Assembly: GCA_903830015.1 (NCBI GenBank)
Contig: CAIKSH010000367.1
Location: forward strand, 1-8,455
Length of the DNA stretch: 8,455 nucleotides
DNA from: an uncultured Solirubrobacterales bacterium
Lineage (GTDB): Bacteria > Actinomycetota > Thermoleophilia > Solirubrobacterales > Solirubrobacteraceae
Direction of reading: 5' to 3'
Shown: piece after piece, positions 1-7,882 of the stretch
Position numbering within the stretch: the first letter of the stretch is position 1
Layout: each line of letters starts with the position of its first letter
Program-made: the position numbers and the translations under genes
The notes under the pieces: model-generated
Seen by the model: only the letters and a program-made list of their open reading frames with translations
What the model was told of the DNA's origin: nothing
Database searches by the model: none

Positions 1-1
1 A

Positions 2-1030
<1,029 letters not shown>

Positions 1031-1033
1031 CCG

Positions 1034-1795
1034 ATGCCCCGGTACTACGACCTATCCGCTCCGCTGGTCCCGACCCCCGAAGGCCTGCCCGAGCTGCTGG
1101 CCGTGCGGGTCGATCCCTCCTCCCACGCCGACGGAGCCCAAGCGATCGAGTCGATGCTCGGCGTCGGGCCCGAACTCCTTCGTGACGGCGAGGGGTGGGC
1201 GGTCGAGACGATTTCGCTGGGGACACACAACACGACCCACGTCGACGCGCCCTGGCACTACAACAGCACGATCCAGGGCTCCCCGGCGGCGACGATCGAC
1301 GAGCTGCCTCTCGACTGGTTCCATGGCCCGGGCGTAGTGATCGAGGCGCGCGGCCGGGACGAGGGCGACGCGCTCACCGTGGAGGATTTCGAACATGGGC
1401 TCCAGCAGGCCGGCCACGAGCTTCAGGCCGGCGACGTAGTCCTGGTGCGGACGGGGGGAGACCGGTTCCTCGACGACCCGGGCTACATGGCGCTCGGCTG
1501 CGGGGTCACCGCGCAGGCGACGGTCTGGCTCTGCGACCAGGGGATCAGGCTGATGGGAATCGACGCCTGGGGCTGGGACCGCCCGCTGCACCTGGAGGCC
1601 GAAGACGCCAGGGCGGCCGACGAGAAGGGGATCTTCTGGGCCGCCCACCAGTGCGACCGCGCCTACAGCCAGATCGAACGGCTCGCGGGGCTCGACGCCC
1701 TTCCGCTGACCGGCTTCGAGGTCTTTGCCTTTCCGCTGAAGGTGGTCGGCGGCAGCGCGGGCCCGGCGCGCGTAGTGGCGATAGAACCCGGCTAG
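1034..1795 (+). CDS. Cyclase family protein (kynurenine formamidase-like metal-dependent hydrolase)
   Basis: This 253-residue protein belongs to the cyclase superfamily, which includes bacterial kynurenine formamidase (KynB), isatin hydrolase and polyketide cyclase-like enzymes. These bind a divalent metal and hydrolyse amides or lactams, or act on related ring substrates. The diagnostic metal-binding signature is at residues 65-75 (HNTTHVDAPWH: His65, His69, Asp71, His75). The second family hallmark is the C-terminal block at about 233-250 (FPLKVVGGSAGPARVVAI). Other notable segments are MGIDAWGWDRP (174-183) and FWAAHQCDRAY (201-211), with His205 a possible further active-site residue. Length is usual for the family. 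The ATG at 1034 follows the aconitase stop by 3 bp with no clear Shine-Dalgarno, which suggests translational coupling. No kynurenine-pathway gene is nearby, so the substrate cannot be named. There is no signal peptide or membrane segment; it is likely cytoplasmic. Confidence 0.9.
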   Translation: MPRYYDLSAPLVPTPEGLPELLAVRVDPSSHADGAQAIESMLGVGPELLRDGEGWAVETISLGTHNTTHVDAPWHYNSTIQGSPAATIDELPLDWFHGPGVVIEARGRDEGDALTVEDFEHGLQQAGHELQAGDVVLVRTGGDRFLDDPGYMALGCGVTAQATVWLCDQGIRLMGIDAWGWDRPLHLEAEDARAADEKGIFWAAHQCDRAYSQIERLAGLDALPLTGFEVFAFPLKVVGGSAGPARVVAIEPG

Positions 1796-1804
1796 CGGGA
1801 GGCT

Positions 1805-2935
1805 TCAGGCCGGCAGCTCGCCGGAGACCAGCGTCTCGGCGACGAGCTCGTGGTACTCGGGCACGTCGAGCAGGAACGAGTCGTGCCCCCACGGCGACTC
1901 GACGTCTACCTGCTCGGCATCCCAGCCGGCAGCCTTCAGGCGGTCGACGATGAAGCCCGAGTGGCCGGCGTCGAAGCGCCAGTCGCTGGAGAACGAGATC
2001 GCCAGCACCTTCGTCGGGTTGCCGGCGAGCTTCGCGTCGATTCCCTCCTCCTCGAACGGCGCGAAGTAGTCCATGGTCCGCGTCAGGTAGAGGTAGCTGA
2101 GGGCGTCGAAGCGGCTCAGGAAGCTCGCGCCCTGGTGGTGGAGGTAGTGCTCGACCTCGTAGTCGGGTCCCAGGCCCGGCTCGGCTCCGTCCACCCTGCG
2201 CTCGTGGCCGAACTTCTCCATGAACGACTCCTCGGAGAGGTAGGTGATGTGGGCCATCATCCGGGCCACCGCGAGCCCGATGTTGGGGTGGCGCTCGCTG
2301 TCGTGGTAGCGGCCACCCTGGAAGTCCGGGTCGCGCATGATCGCCTCACGGGCCACCGTGGAGAAAGCGATGTTCATCGGGCTGAGCCGGGCGCTGGCGC
2401 ATATCGCGACGCAGAGCTCCATGGCCATCGGGTCGTCGATCGCCCACTGCAGGGCCTGCATGCCGCCGAGCGAGCCGCCGATCGCCGCGTGCAGGCGGCC
2501 GATTCCGAGATGGTCGAGCAGGCGCCGGTGGACTGTGTTGAGGTCGCGGACGGAGAACATGGGGAACTCGAGCCCGTAGCGCTGGCCGGTCTGCGGGTTG
2601 ACCGACGACGGGCCGGTCGTCCCCTGGCAGCCGCCGAGAAGGTTGGGCGAGACGACGAAGAAGCGGTCGGTGTCGATCGGCCGGCCGGGGCCGATCAGCC
2701 GGTCCCACCAGCCGCGCCGGGCCGGGTCGCCGTGGTGGCCGGCGGCGTGGGCGTCACCGGTGAGGGCGTGGCAGACGAAGACCGCGTTGCTGCGCTCGGC
2801 GTTGAGCTCGCCGTAGCACTCCCAGGCGACCTCGACCTCGTCCAGGCGCGCACCCGACTCGAGCACCAGCGGCTCCTGCCCGGTGAAGAGGAGCGCGTCC
2901 TGCGTCTCCACCTCACCGAGCCCGCCGGCGCTCAC
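1805..2935 (-). CDS. metX: Homoserine O-acetyltransferase (alpha/beta hydrolase fold)
   Basis: MetX transfers an acyl group from acyl-CoA to the hydroxyl of L-homoserine, activating it for sulfhydrylation in methionine synthesis. From GTG 2935 the protein is 376 residues, normal for the family. Visible are CHALTGDAHAAG (55-66, oxyanion-hole region), the NPQTGQRYGLEFP block (113-125), the nucleophile elbow GGSLGGMQ with Ser155, Asp318 in SSDWRF and His351 in SPWGHDSF, giving a complete Ser-Asp-His triad. The frame stays open upstream to 3133, but that part overlaps metY; the family-like N-terminus (DALLFTGQEPLVLESG) begins just after GTG 2935. A GAGG lies about 11 nt before it, inside the metY stop region. 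The gap after the metY stop is 13 bp. Some MetX proteins use succinyl-CoA; pairing with MetY favours acetyl-CoA, but the sequence alone does not settle it. Confidence 0.95.
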   Translation of the reverse strand: MSAGGLGEVETQDALLFTGQEPLVLESGARLDEVEVAWECYGELNAERSNAVFVCHALTGDAHAAGHHGDPARRGWWDRLIGPGRPIDTDRFFVVSPNLLGGCQGTTGPSSVNPQTGQRYGLEFPMFSVRDLNTVHRRLLDHLGIGRLHAAIGGSLGGMQALQWAIDDPMAMELCVAICASARLSPMNIAFSTVAREAIMRDPDFQGGRYHDSERHPNIGLAVARMMAHITYLSEESFMEKFGHERRVDGAEPGLGPDYEVEHYLHHQGASFLSRFDALSYLYLTRTMDYFAPFEEEGIDAKLAGNPTKVLAISFSSDWRFDAGHSGFIVDRLKAAGWDAEQVDVESPWGHDSFLLDVPEYHELVAETLVSGELPA

Positions 2936-2948
2936 GCCGGGCGCAGCC

Positions 2949-4253
2949 TCATGCCGGTACGGCCTCCCGCGCCTTGGCCAGGGCCTGGTCGAGGTCCTCG
3001 ACCAGGTCGTCGATGTTCTCGATGCCGACCGAGAGCCGGACGGTCTCCTGGGTAACGCCGGCCGCCTCCAGCTCCTCGTCGTTGAGCTGGGAGTGCGTGG
3101 TCGAGGCGTTGTGGATGGCCAGCGACTTGGCATCGCCGATGTTGGCCAGGTGGCTGAAGAGCTCGAGGTTCTCGATGAACTTCTGCCCGGCCTCGCGGCC
3201 TCCCTTGACCCCGAAGGTCACGAGCGCACCGTAGCCCCCTTCGAGGACGCGGTCGGCGACCTCCTTGTAGTCGCTGGAGTCCAGGCCCGGGTAGTAGACC
3301 CAGTCGACCGCGTCGTGCTCTTCGAGGTGCCGCGCGATGGCCAGGGCGTTCTCGTTGTGGCGCTCCATCCTCAGGGGCAGCGTCTCGATGCCCTGGAGGA
3401 AGAGGAAGGCGTTGAACGGGGAGAGCGCCGCGCCGGTGTTGCGCAGCAGGACCGTGCGGACCCGGCCGATGTAGGCCGCCGGCCCGAGAGCGTCGGCCCA
3501 GACCACGCCGTGGTAGCTGGGGTCGGGGCCCACCAGGATGGCGAACTTCTCCGGCTGGGAGCTCCAGTCGAACTTGCCCGAGTCAATGACCACGCCGCCG
3601 ACTGAGGTGCCGTGCCCACCGATGAACTTGGTCAGCGAGTGGACGACGATGTCCGCCCCGAGCTCGAAGGCGCTGGTGCCGACCGGGGTGGCGACGGTGT
3701 TGTCGATGATCAGCGGCACGCCGACGGCGTGCGCCGCCTCGGCCCAGGCCGGGATGTCGAGCACGTTGAGCCGCGGGTTTCCGATCGTCTCGCCGAAGAC
3801 GAGCTTGGTCTTCTCGTCGGCGAGCTTCTCGACCGCCCCGGGGTCATCGGCGTCGGCCCAGCGAACCTCGATCCCGTACTGGGGGAGGGTGTGGGCGAAC
3901 AGGTTGTAGGTGCCCCCGTAGAGCTGGCTGACCGAGATGATGTTGTCGCCGGCCTGGGCGATGTTGAGGATCGAGTAGGTCACGGCGGCCTGGCCCGAGG
4001 CGGTGACCACGGCGCCGATTCCGCCCTCGAGGTCGGTGAGCCGCTGCTCGAGGACCTCCCAGGTGGGGTTCATGATCCGCGTGTAGATGTTCCCCGGCAC
4101 GGCGAGCGCGAACAGGTCGGCGGCGTGCTGGGTGTCGTCGAAGACGTAGGAGGTGGTCTGGTAGATCGGGACCGCCCGCGAGTTTGTCGTCGGGTCGGGC
4201 TCCTGGCCGCCGTGGAGGGCGATCGTTTCGGCGCGGTGCTTCTTCTCGCTCAT
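2949..4253 (-). CDS. metY: O-acetylhomoserine aminocarboxypropyltransferase / sulfhydrylase
   Basis: MetY is a PLP enzyme that joins O-acetylhomoserine and sulfide to give homocysteine, the direct sulfhydrylation route. The 434-residue length fits this branch of the Cys/Met metabolism PLP family; cystathionine gamma-synthases are shorter (about 380-400). Motifs seen are LHGGQEPD and [10 protein letters not shown] near the N-terminus, YTRIMNPT (57-64, PLP-phosphate contacts expected from the partner subunit), Asp184 in LIIDNT (pyridine nitrogen contact), the Schiff-base Lys209 in [27 protein letters not shown] (377-390), and Arg406 in VRLSVGIEN (substrate carboxylate). The ATG at 4253 is supported by AAGGAG at 4271-4266 on the minus strand, 12 nt upstream. 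It is the first gene of the metY-metX unit, and its promoter must lie in the 131 bp region it shares with the divergent peptidase gene. Confidence 0.96.
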   Translation of the reverse strand: MSEKKHRAETIALHGGQEPDPTTNSRAVPIYQTTSYVFDDTQHAADLFALAVPGNIYTRIMNPTWEVLEQRLTDLEGGIGAVVTASGQAAVTYSILNIAQAGDNIISVSQLYGGTYNLFAHTLPQYGIEVRWADADDPGAVEKLADEKTKLVFGETIGNPRLNVLDIPAWAEAAHAVGVPLIIDNTVATPVGTSAFELGADIVVHSLTKFIGGHGTSVGGVVIDSGKFDWSSQPEKFAILVGPDPSYHGVVWADALGPAAYIGRVRTVLLRNTGAALSPFNAFLFLQGIETLPLRMERHNENALAIARHLEEHDAVDWVYYPGLDSSDYKEVADRVLEGGYGALVTFGVKGGREAGQKFIENLELFSHLANIGDAKSLAIHNASTTHSQLNDEELEAAGVTQETVRLSVGIENIDDLVEDLDQALAKAREAVPA

Positions 4254-4384
4254 GGCTTGGTCTTGCTCCTTGGGTTAGGTGTGCCGGAGAAAATAGCGGA
4301 AATCGGATTGGGATTACGGCTTTACGATGGGTCTCCCCCCATTGTGCCGCAGCCGGCCATCGCGCGGGCGATAACCTCGCCGCG
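4254..4384. promoter_or_regulatory. Divergent metY / M42-peptidase intergenic region
   Basis: These 131 bp separate two divergent genes and must hold both promoters. The metY side has a good Shine-Dalgarno (AAGGAG, minus, 4271-4266) and a TATTTT box (minus, 4295-4290) that could be its -10. The peptidase side has no Shine-Dalgarno but has TAACCT at 4372-4377, ending 7 nt before the ATG. The stretch 4289-4328 is clearly richer in A/T than its surroundings. An imperfect inverted repeat, CGGAAATC at 4297-4304 and GATTACGG at 4312-4319 (6 of 8 positions pair, 7 nt spacer), sits just upstream of TATTTT and could be an operator. No convincing -35 boxes were found. There is no recognisable S-box (SAM-I) or other SAM riboswitch architecture in the short metY leader. 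Confidence 0.55.
4372..4377 (+). promoter_or_regulatory. Candidate -10 box (TAACCT) for leaderless M42 peptidase mRNA
   Basis: TAACCT fits the actinobacterial -10 consensus TANNNT and ends 7 nt before ATG 4385. That spacing would place the transcription start at or next to the A of the start codon. No purine-rich Shine-Dalgarno lies between the box and the ATG, as expected for a leaderless transcript. No -35 box is recognisable at the usual distance. Confidence 0.45.
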
Positions 4385-5443
4385 ATGACGATTCCGCCGG
4401 TGCTCCAGACCCTCCTTACTGCCCACGGCCCCTCTGGCTACGAGGGCGATCCGGCTACCGCCTGGCGCGAGGCGGCCGCGGCCTTCTCGAACGACGTTCG
4501 CGCCGACGTGATGGGCAGCTCGGTCGCCCTGGTCCCCGGAACGGCCGACGGGCCGTCGCTGGCGCTGGTGGGCCACATCGACGAGATCGGGCTGATCGTC
4601 ACCCACATCGAGGAGAACGGCTTCCTGCGCTTCATCGGCGTCGGCGGCTGGGATCCCCAGGTCCTCGTCGGCCAGCGGGTCGTCCTGGCCACCGCCGACG
4701 GGCCGCTGCCCGGAGTCGTGGGCAAGAAGCCGATCCACCTCCTCGACGCCGACGCCCGCAAGAAGGTGCCGGAGATGAAGGAGATGCACATCGACATCGG
4801 CGCCACCGACGGAGAAGAGGCAGCCAAGCTCGTGCGCGTCGGGGACACGGCGGTGATCGCTGGCGAGCCGGTCGAGCTCCAGGCCGGCCGCGTGGCCTCC
4901 CGCTCGATGGACAACCGCATCGGCAGCTACGTCTCCTACGAGGCGGCCCGGCTGGTCGCTGAGCAGGGGGGCGCCCCCGGCGATGTATTCGCGGTGGCCG
5001 GCGTACAGGAGGAGACCGGGCTCAACGGCGCGCGCACCACCGCCTACTCGCTGCGCCCGGACCTCGCCGTGGCCATCGACGTGACCCACGCCACCGACGC
5101 GCCCGGCATCAGCGAGAGCGAGCTCGGAAAGCACCCCTTCGGCTCGGGCCCGGTGATCGAGCGCGGCTCCAACCTGCACCCGAAGGTGAGCGAGATGCTG
5201 ATCGAGGCCGCCGAGGCCGAGAAGATTCCGTACACGCTCGCCGCCTCGGCACGCAGCACCGGGACCGACGCCGACGCGATCCACGTCTCGCGCGGCGGCG
5301 TGCCGACCGGGCTGGTCTCGGTGCCGCTGCGCTACATGCACTCGCCGGTCGAGGTGGTGCAGCTCGACGACATCGAGAACACGGCGAAGCTCCTGGCCGC
5401 CTTCGCGATGCGGATCCCGCCCGACGCCACCTTCGAGCGCTGA
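4385..5443 (+). CDS. M42 family metallo-aminopeptidase (TET / glutamyl aminopeptidase-like)
   Basis: M42 enzymes are cytoplasmic dinuclear-metal aminopeptidases that usually form 12-subunit tetrahedral (TET) particles and trim oligopeptides. The 352-residue length is typical. All expected active-site residues are visible: His64 (VGHIDEIG), bridging Asp176 (SMDNRIG), catalytic Glu209 and metal-binding Glu210 (VQEETG), Asp232 (AIDVTHA) and His319 (RYMHSP). The block STGTDADAIHVSRGGVPTG (291-309) is also strongly characteristic. Residues about 70-165 contain the inserted dimerisation domain (GVVGKKPIHLL). ATG 4385 is chosen because HGPSGYE, the usual N-terminal motif, follows at residues 14-20; the frame is open further upstream, but that extension has no family similarity and runs through the promoter region. 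No Shine-Dalgarno is seen. Substrate preference (acidic, Leu/Ile or Lys) cannot be read from the sequence. A HAD phosphatase gene follows after 11 bp. Confidence 0.93.
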   Translation: MTIPPVLQTLLTAHGPSGYEGDPATAWREAAAAFSNDVRADVMGSSVALVPGTADGPSLALVGHIDEIGLIVTHIEENGFLRFIGVGGWDPQVLVGQRVVLATADGPLPGVVGKKPIHLLDADARKKVPEMKEMHIDIGATDGEEAAKLVRVGDTAVIAGEPVELQAGRVASRSMDNRIGSYVSYEAARLVAEQGGAPGDVFAVAGVQEETGLNGARTTAYSLRPDLAVAIDVTHATDAPGISESELGKHPFGSGPVIERGSNLHPKVSEMLIEAAEAEKIPYTLAASARSTGTDADAIHVSRGGVPTGLVSVPLRYMHSPVEVVQLDDIENTAKLLAAFAMRIPPDATFER

Positions 5444-5454
5444 GCGGCGGGAGC

Positions 5455-6141
5455 GTGCTGCTCCTCTTCGACATCGACGGCACGCTGCTCATGCGCGCCG
5501 CCTCCGAGCACGCCCAGGCGATGCACGAGACCGCCGACGAGCTCTGGGGGGTCGATACCCGGGGCGTGAAGGTGCCCACCGGGGGTCGCACCGACCCGGA
5601 GATCATCCGCGCCCTGCTGCGCGGCGCCGGCGTGGAGGATTCCCGGATCGACGAGCGGATCGGCGAGATGGTCCCGGCGCTGGTCGCCCACTATGAGCGG
5701 CTCAAGCCCGATGACCTGAGCGGCTTCCTGGCCCCCGGCGCGGTCGAGGCGCTCGACGAGCTTTCGGCCGACGGGGAGCGCCACCTCTCGCTGGTCACCG
5801 GCAACGTCCAGGAGATCGGGCGCCGGAAGCTCGAGCTGGCCGGGATCGGCCATCACTTCGCCGAGGGCCAGGGCGGCTTTGCCTGCGACAGCGCTCATCG
5901 GCCCGACCTGCCGCCGATCGCCCGCGAGCGGGCGGCGGCGTGGAATGGGGGAGAGCCGTGGCCGCGCGAGTCCACGGTCGTGATCGGCGACACCACGCGC
6001 GACATCGCGTGCGCCCGGGCCGACGGGGCGATGGTGGTGTGCGTGCCGACCGGGCCCCAGTCGGCCGACGAGCTGGCCGGGGCCGACACGGTGATCGAGT
6101 CGCTCCACGAGCTGCCCGACGCCCTGCGGCGACTTGGCTGA
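5455..6141 (+). CDS. HAD superfamily hydrolase (phosphoglycolate phosphatase-like)
   Basis: A 228-residue haloacid dehalogenase-type phosphatase, acting through a phospho-aspartate intermediate with Mg2+. All four motifs are present: motif I FDIDGT with nucleophile Asp6 and acid/base Asp8; motif II Thr115 in SLVTGN; motif III basic residues at 123-125 (RRK); and motif IV GDTTRDIACA with Asp179 and Asp183. A helical cap of subclass I type lies between motifs I and II (about 15-90), as in phosphoglycolate phosphatase and beta-phosphoglucomutase relatives. GTG 5455 is the only workable start: the next ATG (codon 13) would remove motif I, and no closer upstream start exists in frame. A GGGAG at 5449-5453 sits only 1 nt before the GTG, which is too close for an ideal ribosome site, so coupling to the peptidase gene (stop at 5441-5443) is likely. 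The physiological substrate is not identifiable. Confidence 0.9.
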   Translation: MLLLFDIDGTLLMRAASEHAQAMHETADELWGVDTRGVKVPTGGRTDPEIIRALLRGAGVEDSRIDERIGEMVPALVAHYERLKPDDLSGFLAPGAVEALDELSADGERHLSLVTGNVQEIGRRKLELAGIGHHFAEGQGGFACDSAHRPDLPPIARERAAAWNGGEPWPRESTVVIGDTTRDIACARADGAMVVCVPTGPQSADELAGADTVIESLHELPDALRRLG

Positions 6142-6165
6142 GCCCGGGCGCGCCGCGGCTCAGCC
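6136..6165. terminator. Palindromic convergent junction, candidate bidirectional terminator
   Basis: Perfect 9 bp inverted repeat: GGCTGAGCC at 6136-6144 and GGCTCAGCC at 6157-6165, with a 12 nt loop that itself contains the palindrome GGCGCGCC (6147-6154). The left arm contains the TGA of the HAD gene and the right arm the TGA of ettA on the other strand. A second, mutually exclusive hairpin can form at 6153-6169 (CCGCGGC, loop TCA, GCCGCGG). Neither strand has a T-run after the stem, so it is not a classic intrinsic terminator; GC-rich U-less hairpins are often proposed as terminators in actinobacteria. Position and symmetry support a role for both genes, but termination is inferred. Confidence 0.5.
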
Positions 6166-7815
6166 GCGGGTGAGCTTCTTGTAGGTGATGCGGTGCGGGC
6201 GGTCGGCCTCTTCTCCGAGCAGCTCGCGGCGGTGCTCGTCGTAGGCCTCGAAGTTCCCCTCGAACCAGGTGACCTGCGAGTCGCCCTCGAAGGCCAGGAC
6301 GTGGGTGGCCACGCGGTCCAGGAACCAGCGATCGTGGCTGATCACCACCGCGCAGCCGCCGAAGCTGAGCAGCGCCTCCTCGAGGGCGCGGAGCGTGTCG
6401 ACGTCGAGGTCGTTGGTCGGCTCGTCGAGCAGCAGGAGGTTGCCGCCGCGGCGCAGGAGCTTGGCCAGGTGGACGCGGTTGCGCTCCCCTCCGGAGAGGT
6501 CGCCCACCTTCTTCTGCTGGTCTGAGCCCTTGAAGTTGAACGAGCTGACGTACTTGCGGGAGTTCACCTTCTGCTCGCCGACCTCGATCTCCTCGTCGCC
6601 GCCGCTGATCTCCTCCCAGACGGTCTTGTCGGGGTCGAGCGCGTCGCGGCTCTGGTCGACGTAGGCCAGCTCGACCGTCTCGCCGACGCGCAGCTCGCCT
6701 CCGTCGGGCTTCTCCTCGCCGGTGATCATCCGGAAGAGCGTGGTCTTGCCGGCGCCGTTGGGCCCGATCACGCCGACGATGCCGCCGCGCGGGAGCGAGA
6801 AGGAGAGGTCCTCGATCAGCAGCCGGTCGTCGAAGCCCTTGCTCAGGCCCTCGGCTTCGACGACGACGTCGCCCAGGCGAGGCCCGGCCGGGATGTGGAT
6901 CTGGACCTGGTCGAGCTTGACGTCGGACTCCTGGGCCACGAGCGACTCGTAGTTGGCCAGGCGGGCCTTGGCCTTCTTGCGCCGGCCCTTGGGGTTCTCG
7001 CGCACCCACTCGAGCTCGGAGGCGATCGTCCGCTGGCGAGCCTTCTCCTGCTTTTCCTCCTGGGCCAGGCGCGCCTGCTTCTGCTCGAGCCAGCTGGAGT
7101 AGTTGCCCTCGTAGGGCAGGCCGCGGCCGCGGTCGAGCTCGAGGATCCAGCCGGCGACGTTGTCCAGGAAGTAGCGGTCGTGGGTCACCGCCACCACGGC
7201 GCCCTCGTACTCGGCCAGGTGGCGCTCCAGCCAGGCGACCGACTCGGCGTCGAGGTGGTTGGTCGGCTCGTCGAGCAGGAGCAGGTCGGGCCGGCTTAGG
7301 AGCAGCCGGCAGAGGGCCACCCGCCGACGCTCTCCTCCGGAGAGGTTGGAGACGTCGGCGTCGGGCGCGGGCAGGCGCAGGGCGTCCATCGCGTACTCAA
7401 GCTGGGTGTCCAGGTTCCAGGCGTCGGCGGCGTCGATCTTCGCCTGCAGGGCGGCGAACTCGTCGGCGGTCTCGTCGGAGTAGTTGGCGGCCAGCTCGTT
7501 GAAGCGGTCGAGCAGCGCCTTGGTTTCGGCCACGCCGTCCTCGACGTTGCCCTTTACGTCCTTGGCCTCGTCGAGCTGGGGCTCCTGCTCGAGCAGGCCG
7601 ACGGTCGCGCCCTCGGCCAGCTCGGCGTCGCCGCGGTACTCGGATTCCTGCCCGGCCATGATCTTCAGGACGGTCGACTTGCCGGCCCCGTTGTAGCCCA
7701 GGACGCCGATCTTGGCCCCCGGGTAGAAGGAGAGCGAAACGTCCTTGAGCACCGTCCGGTCGGGCGGAAACTCCTTGGTCAGGCGGTGCATGGTGAAGAT
7801 GTACTGGGGCGCCAT
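6160..7815 (-). CDS. ettA: ABC-F ribosome-associated ATPase, energy-dependent translational throttle EttA
   Basis: EttA binds the ribosomal E site and gates the first steps of elongation according to ATP/ADP level; it is a soluble twin-ATPase protein with no membrane domain. The 551-residue length and N-terminus ([16 protein letters not shown]) match the family. ABC domain 1: Walker [10 protein letters not shown] (40-48), signature LSGGE (158-162), Walker B ending Asp182-Glu183, His212 switch. Within it, about 95-150 is the EttA 'arm' insertion that contacts the L1 stalk. The charged linker at about 240-295 (including [13 protein letters not shown]) is the P-site tRNA interaction motif. ABC domain 2: Walker [10 protein letters not shown] (351-359), LSGGE (440-444), Asp464-Glu465, His494. 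Both catalytic glutamates are present. The protein ends in LTRG. ATG 7815 has a close GAGGG (7823-7819), or could be leaderless. Convergent with the HAD gene and divergent from the J-domain gene. Confidence 0.96.
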   Translation of the reverse strand: MAPQYIFTMHRLTKEFPPDRTVLKDVSLSFYPGAKIGVLGYNGAGKSTVLKIMAGQESEYRGDAELAEGATVGLLEQEPQLDEAKDVKGNVEDGVAETKALLDRFNELAANYSDETADEFAALQAKIDAADAWNLDTQLEYAMDALRLPAPDADVSNLSGGERRRVALCRLLLSRPDLLLLDEPTNHLDAESVAWLERHLAEYEGAVVAVTHDRYFLDNVAGWILELDRGRGLPYEGNYSSWLEQKQARLAQEEKQEKARQRTIASELEWVRENPKGRRKKAKARLANYESLVAQESDVKLDQVQIHIPAGPRLGDVVVEAEGLSKGFDDRLLIEDLSFSLPRGGIVGVIGPNGAGKTTLFRMITGEEKPDGGELRVGETVELAYVDQSRDALDPDKTVWEEISGGDEEIEVGEQKVNSRKYVSSFNFKGSDQQKKVGDLSGGERNRVHLAKLLRRGGNLLLLDEPTNDLDVDTLRALEEALLSFGGCAVVISHDRWFLDRVATHVLAFEGDSQVTWFEGNFEAYDEHRRELLGEEADRPHRITYKKLTRG

Positions 7816-7882
7816 TTGCCCTCACGATAGAGCCGGAAAGGCCCGCGCGGGGGCCGGGCCCATCCTCTAGCCTGAAGTGTTC
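7816..7882. promoter_or_regulatory. Divergent ettA / J-domain gene promoter region
   Basis: Only 67 bp separate the two divergent start codons. For ettA (minus) TATCGT lies at 7829-7824, ending 8 nt before its ATG. For the J-domain gene (plus) TAGCCT lies at 7868-7873, ending 9 nt before its ATG. Both fit TANNNT. Between them is a very GC-rich stretch with a perfect 10 bp palindrome, CCCGCGCGGG, at 7842-7851. The expected -35 zones of the two promoters (about 7845-7852) would overlap on that palindrome, but no TTGACA-like box is seen there. Confidence 0.5.

Noticed and set aside
1787..1824. Terminator between the convergent cyclase and metX genes
   Set aside because: Only short repeats are present (CCCG/CGGG at 1787-1799 and CCGGC/GCCGG at 1810-1824), with 4-5 bp stems and no T-run; they are too weak to call in GC-rich DNA.
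1850..3055. Long open frame on the plus strand opposite metX and the end of metY (about 400 codons)
   Set aside because: The translation is V/R/A/E-rich without any family motif and mirrors the codon bias of metX, which has a complete catalytic triad on the other strand. Long antisense open frames are expected in GC-rich DNA.
2936..3133. N-terminal extension of metX to an upstream ATG at 3133
   Set aside because: The extension would lie inside metY coding sequence, is low-complexity R/T/S/P-rich, and has no similarity to the MetX N-terminus; GTG 2935 fits the family length.
4254..4384. SAM riboswitch before metY
   Set aside because: The leader is short and I could not find the conserved stems or the kink-turn of SAM-I/SAM-IV, nor a convincing SAM-II pseudoknot. 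A covariance-model search would settle this.
4184..4384. N-terminal extension of the M42 peptidase to an upstream start at 4184
   Set aside because: It would overlap the metY start on the other strand and run through the promoter region; recognised M42 sequence begins right after ATG 4385.
4322..5341. Long open frame on the minus strand opposite the M42 peptidase (about 340 codons)
   Set aside because: It is antisense to a gene with all metal ligands conserved, has H/G/R-rich composition with no recognisable domain, and is a codon-bias shadow.
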